64,000 nt of DNA from contig LNKV01000051.1 of assembly GCA_001465935.1 (NCBI GenBank), forward strand, positions 244,690-308,689. The letters run 5' to 3'. The position numbers and the translations under genes were made by a program. This document shows positions 24,532 through 36,136 of the stretch, one piece after another (position 1 is the stretch's first letter; every line of letters begins with the position of its first letter). The notes under the pieces were generated by a model that was given only the letters and a program-made list of their open reading frames with translations, was not told the origin of the DNA and searched no databases. Source of the stretch: Clarireedia homoeocarpa (lineage: Eukaryota > Ascomycota > Leotiomycetes > Helotiales > Rutstroemiaceae).

Positions 24532-24987
24532 GTATGGGTCATGAAAGCAGCTGGGGCAAGGAAAGAAAAAGTAAGATAAAGAAAGAGGTAGTTCATTGAT
24601 GTGGGACGCGTGCGGATGTTAGTTGTAGATAGACAGATTACCTGGCTGATCGGTTCGTTTTCATCTGACTTCAACCGATACCAGAGGTTGAAAATATCAA
24701 CAAAGTTGTATATTATGTTACCTATTATCTACTATTACCTGAACTCATGGATGTGTGTAGATGAACAACTAATATATATACACGATAGGTAAGGTTTGTC
24801 TGTAATGCACTCGCAATGAAGGAGGCTTGCTTGCTTGCTGCTAATACTTTACGAACCTGTTACCCATCATGAACCCACATTGACAAAGGAACCATTTGCG
24901 AAAGTAATGGCCAGATATACTTTAATATAAATGCGTCTGCAGCTCCACTTATTTGTGTAAAATACAGTATAAAACCACACCTATACC
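24532..24987. other. Intergenic between convergent vps54 and the BTB gene
   Basis: The 456 bases hold the 3' ends of two converging genes. The sequence is AT-rich with no recognisable coding frame. A GCTT repeat occurs at about 24825-24838. Confidence 0.5.
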
Positions 24988-26326
24988 TCACTTCCAAGCC
25001 TTCTTATGAGTCGCCTGCAAGATAGCAGTCGCAATATCTCCTCTCTCCTGACACAGCGTAACGAACTCCTCCCGATCAAGAAGCTCCTTTGAGTGTTTGG
25101 CCGCCGCCTCAATGCTCGCTTGGCGAATGCTGTCCGTCTCGAGTTTGTCGGGCGTCCCGTCGAAGATGATTTCAATGGTCTGCACGAACGCAGTCGAGTT
25201 CCAGCTCGAGTCGAGCATGTTGGTGTACTTGTCGTAGGCACACTTCTTTAATGGCTGGATGTCGTATTTTTCGGCGATGATGTAGACTTTTGCGTTTTTG
25301 ACCAGGTGCTCCCCGCAGAGCTCGGGGTGGGCGGTGTAGATGCTGATCGGTTTCTTCTTTTTGGTCTTGGTGGGTAGGGTGGTGGGCTCGTGGCTGTTGG
25401 TGTTGGTGTTGGTGAACGTGAACCCGTATGGGGGGTTGGCTGTGGCAGGCCAAGTGGTTTGTAGATTGAAACCTGGCGGCGGGGCCAGATTTGTGAAAGC
25501 ATTAGGAGCTACAGGAGTTGCTGTTACGGTAGACAAACCTAGATCCAGAGTTTAGTACGAGCACTGATTGTAGCCAAGAGAATGTGTATACCAAAGGGCC
25601 CAGAGATCGTTGGAGAAGTAGGTGCGCGGGCAGCAAACAGTCCTCCAGTCCCAGTTGGTGCTATACTAAAAAGACCTCCAGCTGTTGCAGTAGACGCTGC
25701 CGCCGTAGAAGCAGGTGCGGCGCCAAACAGGCTGCCTTGAGGAGGCGCGGCAGTTGTCTGCTGAGCTGTTGTCGTATTCACATTACCAAATAATGGGCTC
25801 CTAGGAGTTGTATTTCCACTGGCTGGCGTACCAAGACGTACTGAGTCCTGTGACGATGCTTCATTGCCAGATTTTGTAGATAGATTGTTTGGCAATACAT
25901 AGTTCCCATTGTAGAGGAAGTTGATCATCAGCTCGACAATTTCCGGGTCATCTTCTTCTAGGTGGATCTCTCCGGTGGATGCTTCCTTCTCAAGAATTAG
26001 TATTCTTACCATCGATAATGAAGTAGTGCAAAGACGCAATAATATTATCATACCTTGAAGCCATGGTCAATCGCAGCTGCAATGGGCCTCGACTGGGTAC
26101 AAACGATAGCTCGGTGGACATTGAATTTCCTGTCCTCGCATTTGATCACCAGATCCGAATATTTTCCACTGGTGTATAATCTGAAAATATTAGTATAGGG
26201 CCATGACGCTCATCGGATATCTCACTGTGAAATTAAAACTGCAAAATCCTGTTTATCAGAAGGCTGACGGCCGATATTGTCGAAAAGCGGCGGCATCTTG
26301 AACCTCACACTTGATGTACTGTCCAT
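24988..26326 (-). CDS. BTB/POZ-domain protein with FG-motif linker
   Basis: Exons on the minus strand are 26326..26226, 26180..26054, 25985..25592 and 25538..24988, giving 390 residues. The acceptor of exon 3 could also lie three bases earlier. The BTB fold is recognisable in YTSGKYSDLVIKC, NVHRAIVC and IHLEEDDPEIVELMINFLY (about residues 34-115). Between residues about 120 and 215 is a Thr/Ala/Pro-rich linker with SPLFG, GSLFG, GGLFS, GGLFA and SGPFG, which resembles nucleoporin FG repeats. The C-terminal part (HPELCGEHLVKNAKVYIIAEKYDIQPLK) is the BACK-like segment usual in fungal BTB proteins. Such proteins are usually of unknown function; some are Cullin-3 adaptors. Nuclear-pore association from the FG motifs is speculation. 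Confidence 0.85.
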
Positions 26327-26670
26327 ATGTGATAACTTTCTAGAGATTAAAATCCCCTAGACACTTCTGACTAATCAAATCTACTAGTAGAGCAGAGAAC
26401 AAGCTCCAAGTATATGGTTAGGTATAACTCCAGGCAGCCGCATTTAATCGTTGGATGCTACTGTACTGTAACAGCTGGAGATGAATCAGCAGGTGCGAAA
26501 TCTCCAATAATGTTTCAGCTGAGTCTCACATGAAGGTCGACAGGACGACAAGCGCACGTGCCATCGAATCAATCTTCTCGAATATGAATTACTATATGTT
26601 TGACAACAAACGCTCCATAAAAAGGAAGATGGCACATGACATTCATCATAGATTATTAATATTGTAATTT
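26327..26670. other. Short intergenic stretch, nothing recognised
   Basis: The 344 bases between the 3' end of the Zn2Cys6 gene and the start of the BTB gene probably act as the BTB promoter and regulator 3' UTR. No motif stands out. Confidence 0.45.
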
Positions 26671-28690
26671 CTACCATTTGAAGTGTTTTACCATCACAGG
26701 GCGTTCCATCGGAGGCACTTGAGAGTTCAAGTAACATTTGACACTCCCAGTGCGCCGGCGTAAGTTGACTTCCATGGCAGTCTGAACTACCCGCTTATGT
26801 TCTGGAAGATAACCATCTTCGCGTCCTTGCTCTTCAATAGCTACAATCGACTTAGCTGCACCACCTGCTACGGAGCTGTCCCAAATCCCCTCGCGCCATG
26901 CGCTCGATGTAAGTAATGCAACTGCCTCCGACCGAATCGCATAGTCTCTGCATTTAATCGCGACAACATAGATTTGAGGCATAACTCCTGTTTCAAAAGT
27001 AAACTTCCCGGCCCTTGCAGGGTGAGAGAGTACACTCTTTGCGAGTCCGAGGACCTTGCGGAAATCTGCTATTCTGTCGTCCAACGCTGTTTGCGCTGGT
27101 GTCAACGCAAAGGACAATGCCATGTGGCAGATAATCCATCGTGAGTGTAGCATGGTGGCACCGGCGAACTCTTTGCTGTCCGGATCGCCGCGGCACTTCT
27201 CTAGAACAGGTGAAAATGCCGACCACCATGAGGCCAACTCTTTTAAATACTTCTGCTGCTCTTTGATTGCGGCGATCATGCGAGGGCTGGTAGTGGGTGA
27301 TACATGCTTACTGTTTTCATATAAAGGCTGATGGGCACCGAGAAGAGTAGGCATTAGGTGCATTAGTCGGCGCATGATCAAATCCCAATATGTCTTGGCT
27401 GCAATAATATCTGCAAATGTTGACGGCATTTTCTGCATATTCATGGCCCCGGAGTCTTTGGCTAGCATATGATAGGGCATGCCACGTGAGTCTGGCCTGA
27501 AGCTCATGTTGGATATTTCTAGCAATCCGAAGGCCTGGTAGATTTCATCTTCGAGTTCGCTTGGTATAGGGGATGAGATGCCGAATGTAACAAGACTTTT
27601 CAAAGAATTCTGTGTAATAGCTTCCATTTTTGGAAACCTCTTTCTCTTCAGTGTATGATCTTGTTGTATAGTCTCGATCAAACGCAAGCCAACGTCCATG
27701 TGTGACCTGGCCGACTCGTGTGCTCCATAAATAGCCTCGAAGCATATAGTAACGAGACAGAATAGTAAATCCGCCTTAAGAGTATGTCGTCGGCCAGCCA
27801 TGGCCACTGTCTTTGAATTCAAGGCCTTGCTGTATTGTTGCAGAGCAAATACATGATGCCCCTCTATCATGGAAGCATATACCCTCGAGCGAGATCCTTG
27901 TGCCATCTCTCCTACTTGCAACATCATGTCAAGCGCTGCTATGGCGATCAATGCGTGGCGTATGGGAGGTTCACGCTCTGCAGACTGTAGCATGATTTTG
28001 CTCCATATTTTGGAATGATAAAATCCAGAGATTCGCTGGCTTGTTTTCTCGATGAAAGAACGGAAGTAGCGGTTTTCTTGTTCAGTTTCAACTATCGTTG
28101 ATCTTGGCCGAATGAGCTTTAACTTTGTGCCCACGGTATTGAGTCCTAAGACCGAATTAGTTTTGGTATCGGCAGAATTGATATTCGCTGAGGGTATCCA
28201 AGAATGCGACAAGATTCAAGCTAACTCACCTGTCATTTTTGATCTGGAAACACGACGGGCGGCAGTCGACCGGAGCCTGGTTTCTGGAGCGCCTCCACTC
28301 CCGACTCCAGCTGGCCCCGAAGGATATCCATCGCATTTAAACCCCGTCGTGATACACTTCTGACAAGCAGGTCGTCCCTCATCGCATTTGATTCTTCGTT
28401 TTCTTCAAAGGGAGGAGGTGTCAGTTAGCAGGAAGCTACCCAGATACGATGCGCGTTACGAAAAACCCTTGGTCTGTGCGCTGTGATAGTTCTAAGGAAC
28501 TTTAGAGGCTTCTTTCCACTTACTTGCACGTGAAGCAACCACTTTTAACCTTCACTAATCGTCAACAGACATACTCTCCTATAATTAGCGTCGGGATGGA
28601 TGATCTCACCTTGGGGAAGAAAGCTCGTCGCCTTGTTGCAGCACCCGGCTCCGCGGCAGCGGCCGTCTTACTAGGACCTCGTTCTACCAT
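26671..28690 (-). CDS. Zn2Cys6 fungal transcription factor
   Basis: Exons on the minus strand are 28690..28610, 28549..28524, 28402..28230 and 28187..26671, giving 598 residues; introns are 60, 121 and 42 bases. The zinc cluster is split over exons 2 and 3. Cysteines sit at residues 32, 35, 42, 49, 52 and 59 in the classic CX2CX6CX6CX2CX6C spacing (GCFTCKKRRIKCDEGRPACQ then KCITTGFKCDGY). A basic N-terminal ATRRRAFFPKVK precedes it. The long last exon looks like the DUF3468-type fungal regulator domain (PPIRHALIAIAALD, QYSKAL, LLFCLVTICFEAIYG). The protein is expected to bind CGG-type sites in the nucleus; its targets cannot be told from the sequence. No biosynthetic cluster adjoins it. Confidence 0.88.
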
Positions 28691-29280
28691 TGAAGAACGC
28701 GTAATATGTAATGGTGATTGACTGTCAAATAGACGCAGGGCAGAAGCCGGTGTAATATTGCCCTACTAGAATAGAAAAAGGAAGGTCAATGTCTAACGCT
28801 GTCTTACATAAATCCTATACTTTACGCACGTCTCAGACGGCTCGCGTCAATGCTGTCAATGGTGTCAAGGTGCCCGAGACACAAGACGTCCAGGATGCTG
28901 TGCTCCGCCACCCACGGATCGGCTCTACTTGCACACAAATTATTATTGGTATTGTTTTCACGTCTTTGCATTTCAGCTCATCGCCTTAGCCGGACTGCTT
29001 GCCAAACTTTATTATTGTGAAGGGGGTCGGTCAAACTTGCAGAAACATGCATGGTGATGTATCTATGCGGCACAGCTGTAATTGCATTTCCCGCCTCGGT
29101 AAATCACGGTATCGGGCGCATTTTCGAGTGGAAAAACATACAGTTACCGTAGTGCATCTACTGGATCCTAACCCGAGGCTCAAAAAAATACAGTCCCCAT
29201 CCCGCCTCCTTGTCTCCCCAAATTCCTTACTTCCAGAGATATTCATACAAGGCACCGGTAAAACCAACAGCCCCTATCAT
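28691..29280. other. Intergenic between tandem minus-strand genes
   Basis: The 590 bases hold the promoter of the Zn2Cys6 gene and the 3' end of the AAA gene. The plus-strand frame at 28789-28989 has no recognisable feature and was not accepted as a gene. Confidence 0.45.
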
Positions 29281-32200
29281 CTATTCATATCTTGGTGGTG
29301 ACAACGTAGTATACGCTCTGGCCCTCCTTTCATGCAGCATCACTTCAATCGCCATCGTAGCAATCTCCGCTGTACATACCAACTCCCCCTCGCCTTCCCC
29401 TGTCATCTCTAAAAACACCGACCGGCAGATGGATTTTGCCAATGTTTCCACATCTCTCGCATTCCCCCAGCTATGTGTAGCGGTCAAGAACGTCATCAGC
29501 CTTAACAAATTCTCATACTCTCTCTGCTGCGTTTGTTTCAGTATGGGAATCGTAATCCCCGCAAGTGCTAGTTTCATTTCCAGAATCTGCAAACATTGCA
29601 GCGGCTTCAAAGCCGGGAAGTTCATTTCGTCGGGGAACCGCGATGCGAGGCCTGGGTTAGCAGCTAGGAGAGAGTTGATTTCTTCTTCGTAGCCTGCGAG
29701 GATGACGATCAAGTTTCCGTGGAACTTCGGTTTGGTCAGGAGATCGACTAGTTCGGATACAACCTCCGAGGAGAAGCTGTAGGTTTCGCCGTGAGGTGCA
29801 AGACGATAAGCTTCGTCAATGAAAAGGACTTTCCCAAGAGCTTTTTCTAGAACTTTGGCTGTTTTGGGCCCAGAATGGCCAACGTATTTTCCGACAAGAT
29901 CGCTTGCTGAACACTCGACGACTGTTTCGTCAGACAGCAGACCCATATCGTAATACACCTTTGCAAACTTCCGTGCTGTAGTGGTTTTGCCCGTACCTAA
30001 AAGTCATCAACTTCAACATGTGTCTACCGAAATGACAGAAAAATTAACTCACCTGGTGGTCCCTTAAAGACGAAGTTTGTCGGGATATATGGTCTCGGAT
30101 CAATACCTCTAGACTTCATTGCCTTGTAAACGTTCTGGTATTGCCCCAATTGCTTCACGATATTCTGACATCCAATCACATCACTAAACAACTTCCGAAG
30201 ATTCGCATGTGCTGATTTTCCCCGATCGAATTCTGGATCGAAGTCTTCTGGTTGGAATATCCACTTTCCAGGTCTGTCAGAAATCGGTATACTCGACATT
30301 CTTGCTTGATAATTGCTCCTCGCAGCAGAAATCAAATTTTCCACTTCGCCGCCGTTTCCAAAATTCAGTCGCGTGCTAGCCTTTTGAAGAACATCCATAG
30401 CAACCTTGATTGCTTCTTCCGTAGCCTCAAGAACGTATGATTCTAATTTAGAACGAAGTATTTTCTCTAATTCCTCCATTGTAAAATTCTCAAATGTAAA
30501 AGCATTCGCGGCGGGAAACCTTCGACTCAAGCCCGGGTTCGACTGCGCCAGCATCTCCAGCATCGGCTCCTTGTATCCCAGTAACAGGACGGCTCTGTCA
30601 TCCCCAGGATTTCCCTGAACTTCCGCAACAAGCGTATCGATGATGCCCTGCCGGTATGAGTCGCTCTCGTTTCCTGTGCCATCCGAGTTTCCGCTATACA
30701 TCATGTACGCCTCGTCAATCACAAGCACATTGCCGATCGCGGCGTTGAGCGCAGACTTGGTGTTGGCTTCGGAATCGCCAATATACTGTCCAATTAAGTC
30801 ACTAGGGTTTCGGAAGATTACCTCCCCTTTGGAGAGAACTCCGATTTCACCAAGGATCTTCGCATATAGCTTCGCAACAACTGTTTTTCCTGTTCCAGCC
30901 GGACCGAGGAAACACTTATTAAGGCTGAATTGATGTAGAGGCTTCTCCTCTAGCTCTCTTTGGTAGTTCGTCTTGACGAGCTCGAGCATTGTTAATAGCG
31001 AAGCCTTCACTTTCTCTAGCCCGATGAGTTTCTGGAGATCTTGCCAGGCTTTACTATTGAGGATTGTATCTGATGGATCGGGCCCGAGGATATCTTCCTT
31101 GGTGAACATGAGATCCTCGGGATCAATTTGGGGAGTCACTGGAGATGTATCGGAACCTGAACCAGGGCCTGAATCAGAAGAACTCGAAGTATCAGACGAG
31201 TTCTCCTTACCCGAATTTTCGTCCTCTGATTTATTCGCTGCATCGTTCTCTTTGGACGTATCATCTTCGGAGGCAATTTTATTTAATGCCGCTTCCGGAC
31301 TTAAAGCCTCATCTTTGCTGGCCGCTGCTTCCGGCACAACATCTTCTGTCGACGGACTCTTTCCACCATCGATCTCAGTATTTCCAGTTTCCAGAGAAGG
31401 CGATGGGATATCCTCGCGAGGTAGATCACTAGTTGATAATTCTTCCGCCAATTTCACCTCAACGACGTCAGGGGCCTCGGTCTCCTTCGATCCTACTAGC
31501 TTGGATTCATTGTTCGTTACTAGCTCCATAATGCGATCTTTCTCACTCGAGATTTCTCGTTTTTCAACGGCGGGTTTCTCGTCTGTCGATTCGCCTGCAT
31601 CTGGGGGATTCGGTGCGTCTTTTGGCTCTTGTGTCTCCGTCACAACCTCTAGTTTTGGTGTCTCGGTTCCTTCTTTGGCAACAACAGCATCCTGTGTGGG
31701 AGAATCAGTTGTATCCTCTTTTTGCTTCAACTCCGCGGTCTCTGCCATTGATTCCTCTGCTCCACTAGCCGGGGACGCAGAAGCTTCTTCTTTGCTCTCC
31801 TTATCCGTTACGATTTTGTCGTCCGATGCTCCTCCCGCCTTATTCGCAGCAGATTTAAGAGCAGAAGCCAGCTCCTCCGCCGCCCTCCCCTCTCTCTCCT
31901 TCCTCACCTTAGCCAACCGAGCAGACTGTCTCTCCCAAATCTGCGCCACCAGATTCTCTATCGCCCTCGCATTCCCAAACTGCGAACTACCTCTCGTCCT
32001 ACTGATCCTCCTTGCCGCAATCCGCATATACAGCCCATCATATCCACCCTCCACCTCCATCTTGTTGTCGAACTTCTTCTTGATACATGAGCTCAAAAGC
32101 TCGAGAAGTTCCGGCTCGGTGAAGTCTTTGAAGGTCAGGATGTTGGGGAGCAGACTGGCTACGTTCTTCGTTCCATGACCTAGCCATTTCCGCATTCCCT

Positions 32201-33656
32201 TTTCGCGGCCCGCGAGGATGAATACTGCTGAGCCTTTCCTTTTGTCGATTTCTTGGAGGATAAAATCCAGGATCTTCATACCATTGCTATAATCGTCGAG
32301 AGTCATTGCGTCATCGATAAACATCACGCCTCCATCATTTAATTTATCAACATATCGCTTCGTCCTCTCGATCCCGCCATCCGAAAGATAAGTCCCAGTC
32401 GTTTCAACCACTTCATCTGTGGCAATTACTCCAGACGCATATAGATACCTAGCATATATCTTAGCCATAGTCGTCTTCCCAACACCACTATTTCCTAAGA
32501 ACAAAGCGCCGAATCTCTCGTCTTTCAAATCGATATTCTGACGGACGGAATTGTCAACTTTAGCTTTTAAGCGTCGAACGTGCTCTTTAACGTCTTCAAG
32601 ACCAGTCAAAGCCATGATTTCCTCCCATGCTTTATCGGCCATTGCTTTTCTCTCCTTCTTGCATCGCTCCACCCTCTCACTGATTAGCTCCCCCGGCTCG
32701 GAATCAGTATCGGACCCCGCGTCTGAACTATTATCGTTATGTCTGATGAATTGCGGCGGAGGAGGTAGAGGACTGAAATTTTTGACATATTCCTGCCTCT
32801 CCGGATTCCATGACCACATCTTGGGATGCGTATGCATATTCTGCGGCACACTCTTTGGGCAATGAATATCTGGATGTCCCTCATGAGGCTTTATCTCGCC
32901 GGGACACATACACTTTTCGCGCAGCACCGGCCCCTCAGTATGTACGGTGAGCACTTCCTTCCTCAATTCCTGATAATCCTTATTCCAGGAACAATCCGTA
33001 GTCGGCAGCATCTCCAGCCCCAGATCCTTCTCAGCCTGCCAAAGCTGTCTGACGATCTCCACCGGAATTGGTAATTCCTTCTCCTCGAAAAAAACCGCGA
33101 GCCATACTCGCACCGCTTTCAACACGTGAGCCAGATCTGGCGTGACGGGATTCGCTCTGTACGACATCTCCATACACCGCTCATCTCTTTCCACTAAAAC
33201 ATCGTCATCGAGCAGTACCTCTTCTACTTTCAGCGGACTCTGTAATTCGATCGCAGAATCTATAAACGGGATTTTAAGATCTTCCCACGGCCAATTCGGC
33301 ACGAGGTGCAGTGTCGGAGCATTGAGATTTGGTTTTTTGTTTTCTTCGCTGTGATCCTTCTCCAGGCCCTCTTCACCACGCTGAAATAATGGCAGCCCGG
33401 CTAGCCGCCGTAATCTTTCTCTTCTTTCTTCAGTTTCGGCCGGGCTGTCAGTATCTAGATTCCTTAACCTTCTCAAAGCCCCACTTAACATTCTCTCGAG
33501 TACGACTACATCTTCTCCGAGTAAATGTTTCGCATGCGATTTTTGCACAAAGGGGAGGAGTTTACTGTAGACGTGCGATGCTTCTTCGACAGCGAGTGTG
33601 GTCTGAGCGAGGATGCTTTGAGTGTCTTGACAAGAGTGGCAGGGTGGTGGTGGCAT
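29281..33656 (-). CDS. Large protein with three CbxX/CfqX-type AAA ATPase domains
   Basis: Exons on the minus strand are 33656..30053 and 29996..29281 (56-base intron), giving 1,439 residues. AAA domain 1 starts near residue 390 with GNSGVGKT; its Walker B reads GVMFIDDA, with Asp in place of the usual catalytic Glu. Domain 2, near 920, has GPAGTGKT and NVLVIDEAYMMY. Domain 3 is split by the intron (GPPG/TGKTTTARKF) and has KVLFIDEAYRL, followed by GYEEEINSLLAANPGLASRF. Domains 2 and 3 have the NPGL-RF signature of the CbxX/CfqX/SpoVK family. A His/Cys segment (CMCPGEIKPHEGHPDIHCP) lies near residue 255, and residues about 600-860 are a Glu/Ser/Thr-rich, probably disordered linker. Fungal members are largely uncharacterised. 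Domain 1 may bind but not hydrolyse ATP; that is inference from the residue change. Confidence 0.9.
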
Positions 33657-35282
33657 TTTGCGTGCTGTTGACTATATTTTTTTCGGGGACAAGTGCGTAG
33701 AATGAAGCATTTGCGACTATGCTGCCGAGTATGCGTGAAGGAAGGTAAGCAAATCCGCAGCTCGAAGCCTTTCGTCCGACTAGGACTTAGAAATCGAAAT
33801 CGAAAGCGAAGTAGCAAGCCGAATGTAAACACCAGCTCAAAATCATAAGTTGTTATCTTCGTTGTCAAAACCCTTCCTCAATCATTCATTCATCAACCAT
33901 ATAACCAGAGCAAAAATCCAAAAGATCACAAAATCAATCCCCCCAAATAAAGAAATGCACGATTAGAAATTTCTTCCTCTCTCAATCTATCTGCTGGCTG
34001 TCGTGATCCCAATACAGATTATATATGCAAGCAAGTCAAACCTACCTATCCTATCCTATCCTATCATGCACAACACGGCTATCCAATCACTTTTTTCTCC
34101 CGCTCAGATCGCCGTCATCTGCTACCCAAAGTCTGAAAAATTGTGTGTACTGTATGGCAATCCGAGAATCCGGCCGGCCGTCTGAGGGGCTGGCAGCCTA
34201 GACTAATACTGTACGAAGTATTGTACTGGATTTTTTGACTCATTCGCCGCCGCTCGGAATGACTTCTTTGTTTTGTAATTGCTTGTAGATGCGATGTAAT
34301 GTCATGCAATGTCATGTTCCCCGCCAGTTGTTTTGATGAGAGTGAGACTGATAAGAGCTACATACGTACATACAGCAGTACAGGGATGTATACAGCAGCA
34401 AGCACGCACGCACGCACGCACGCACTCAACGCATCCGGAAGCGGAAAACGCAAGAAAAAAAGAACGTACAATACTCGTACAGTAGTCGGGACGTGTCAAA
34501 CGGACGTTCGCTCGGCAGGTAAGTGAACTCAGTGAGGCGGGTGGATCCTTCTGCCTGCTCTGCCTGCTTTGTCTGCGTGTAAACAAGCACAAGCACACCT
34601 TTGGCTGTGCGTGTGTTGGGTGGGATGGTTGGTGTATGGTTGGTGTATGGTTGGTGTACGGTATGCGGGTTAGTGAGATGGATGAGATTGGTGGGGATTA
34701 GCGTGGGATTCGGGAGTGGGGTTGGTGGATTGGGGGCCGGGGGTGGTTATCGGGTGGTTATCGAGTGGTTGAGGGATGCAGGTGTTCAGCCTCATGATTT
34801 CTTTTATGGTCTGTTTTGGGCACTTGGAGGCGAAATCATGAAAGAAGAAGGCGAAAGGGGCGAAAGAGCGGCAACCTTAGGATAAGGCGGGGCGATGCTA
34901 TCGTGAGTCGGCCTTGGGTATGCATGATGATGCATATACAGTAGAGAAAAAGGGCCAAAGGGTCAGTGTTTCGGGCAGCGAGCTGCAAATCATGTCGTCT
35001 GGTGGGAAAGGATTGGATATGAAGGTCTAGCCTGTGACATGCGGCCGGTTAAGAGCAGGTATGTAGGGGGGTTTGGAGGCTGAATATTGTCACATGTTAG
35101 ATGGTGCACCACGATTGATGGATTTGAGAAGTGATGCGATGTATTAACAACTACTCAATAGCAGTCGAGTTTACTGACACTGGAGGTGATCTGTTTAACT
35201 TTAGAAGTCCTGATAATAGACATAACAAGCTGCAGAATAAAGTCGACAATATTGACTCATGGTCCATCAGTTCTTCTTGCCA
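33657..35282. other. Intergenic, 1.6 kb with short repeats
   Basis: No gene is supported. Present are CCTAT repeats at 34044-34064, a GCAC run at about 34403-34424, repeated GGTTGGTGTAT near 34629-34660, and TGGTTATCG repeats near 34744-34770. The plus-strand frame at 34601-34885 is a Gly/Val-rich product of these repeats. Confidence 0.6.
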
Positions 35283-36136
35283 CTAGGAAACAGGTCCGAC
35301 TCCCAAGATCGACATCACGATCAACAATGCTGTACCAACCACTATCACCAATATAATTGCTTGCGCCGTGGGCGACCAAGAAGACCACGATAACCAAGAC
35401 ATTGGCTTGTGACCTTTGGTAATAGGGGTTTGTAGCTCACGATTTGCCTTATGAATTTTGGTAAAAGAAGCTTGTAGCTCAATATCGGTCATCGCTGCCA
35501 TGACGTTCATAGTGAAATCTGCATTATTCTTGCAAAGATTCTTAAACACAGGCGTATCCTTCAGCTCATCCATATGCAAAGCTGCCCATGCTACAGCTAT
35601 TCCATACATACCCCCTCCGGTCATAGAACGATCTACTTCGGAAAACCTGTCCAAAATGAGTTCGAGACTCGCGAGGAAAGAGGAAGTGCAGCACCCCTTT
35701 CTATGGATCAGCAGCTTGATATATCCAGCTTCTGCCGCTTCTTTCATATTGGATAGATGGAATTTCTCGGCTATGAGGTAGTCCTGTACACAGATGAGTG
35801 GACATTGGGCTTCTTCGTAATCATCAAATTGCTGGTAGATCGATCTGATCATTCGTTCGACATCTTCAGGGTCATTATCGTCTAGACGAAGCACCGTTGT
35901 AACAGAATCCTGAAGTATTATTAACATTCACTCAACGTAACCAGGGACCTTCAAGATAAGGAGACGACAATGACTCGAAAGAGAAGTAGTATGAAAATAG
36001 TCTATCTCACCTTAGCACCCCAATCTATAGCAGCCTTGATGACGCTCGATTGACTACAAACAATGACTCGATGCACATAGAAGGTCTTCAACTGGCATTT
36101 GATGGTCAGGTCGCTGTATTCTTTTGCTTCCATCAT
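35283..36136 (-). CDS. BTB/POZ-domain protein with C-terminal membrane anchor
   Basis: Exons on the minus strand are 36136..36011 and 35909..35283 (101-base intron, phase 0), giving 250 residues. The BTB core reads EAKEYSDLTIKC, YVHRVIVCSQSSVIKAAIDWG and, after the intron, VLRLDDNDPEDVERMIRSIY. The middle part resembles the BACK-like segment of other fungal BTB proteins. Residues about 224-244 (TAQAIILVIVVGTALLIVMS) form a hydrophobic segment six residues from the end, so a tail-anchored protein is inferred. The intron falls at the same place and phase as intron 2 of the BTB gene at 24988-26326, and the amino-acid patterns match, so the two are paralogues. The start is uncertain: an upstream ATG (MGNSISGPWKEL, near 36229) could belong to a further exon, but no in-frame splice was found. 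Confidence 0.75.

Noticed and set aside
30973..32178. 401-codon plus-strand open frame, Ser-rich
   Set aside because: It lies antisense to the acidic Glu/Ser linker of the triple-AAA protein and reads as the complement of its biased codons; no domain or own promoter.
34601..34885. Gly/Val-rich 94-codon plus-strand frame
   Set aside because: Built from GGTTGGTGTAT and GGTTATCG repeats; no conserved segment.
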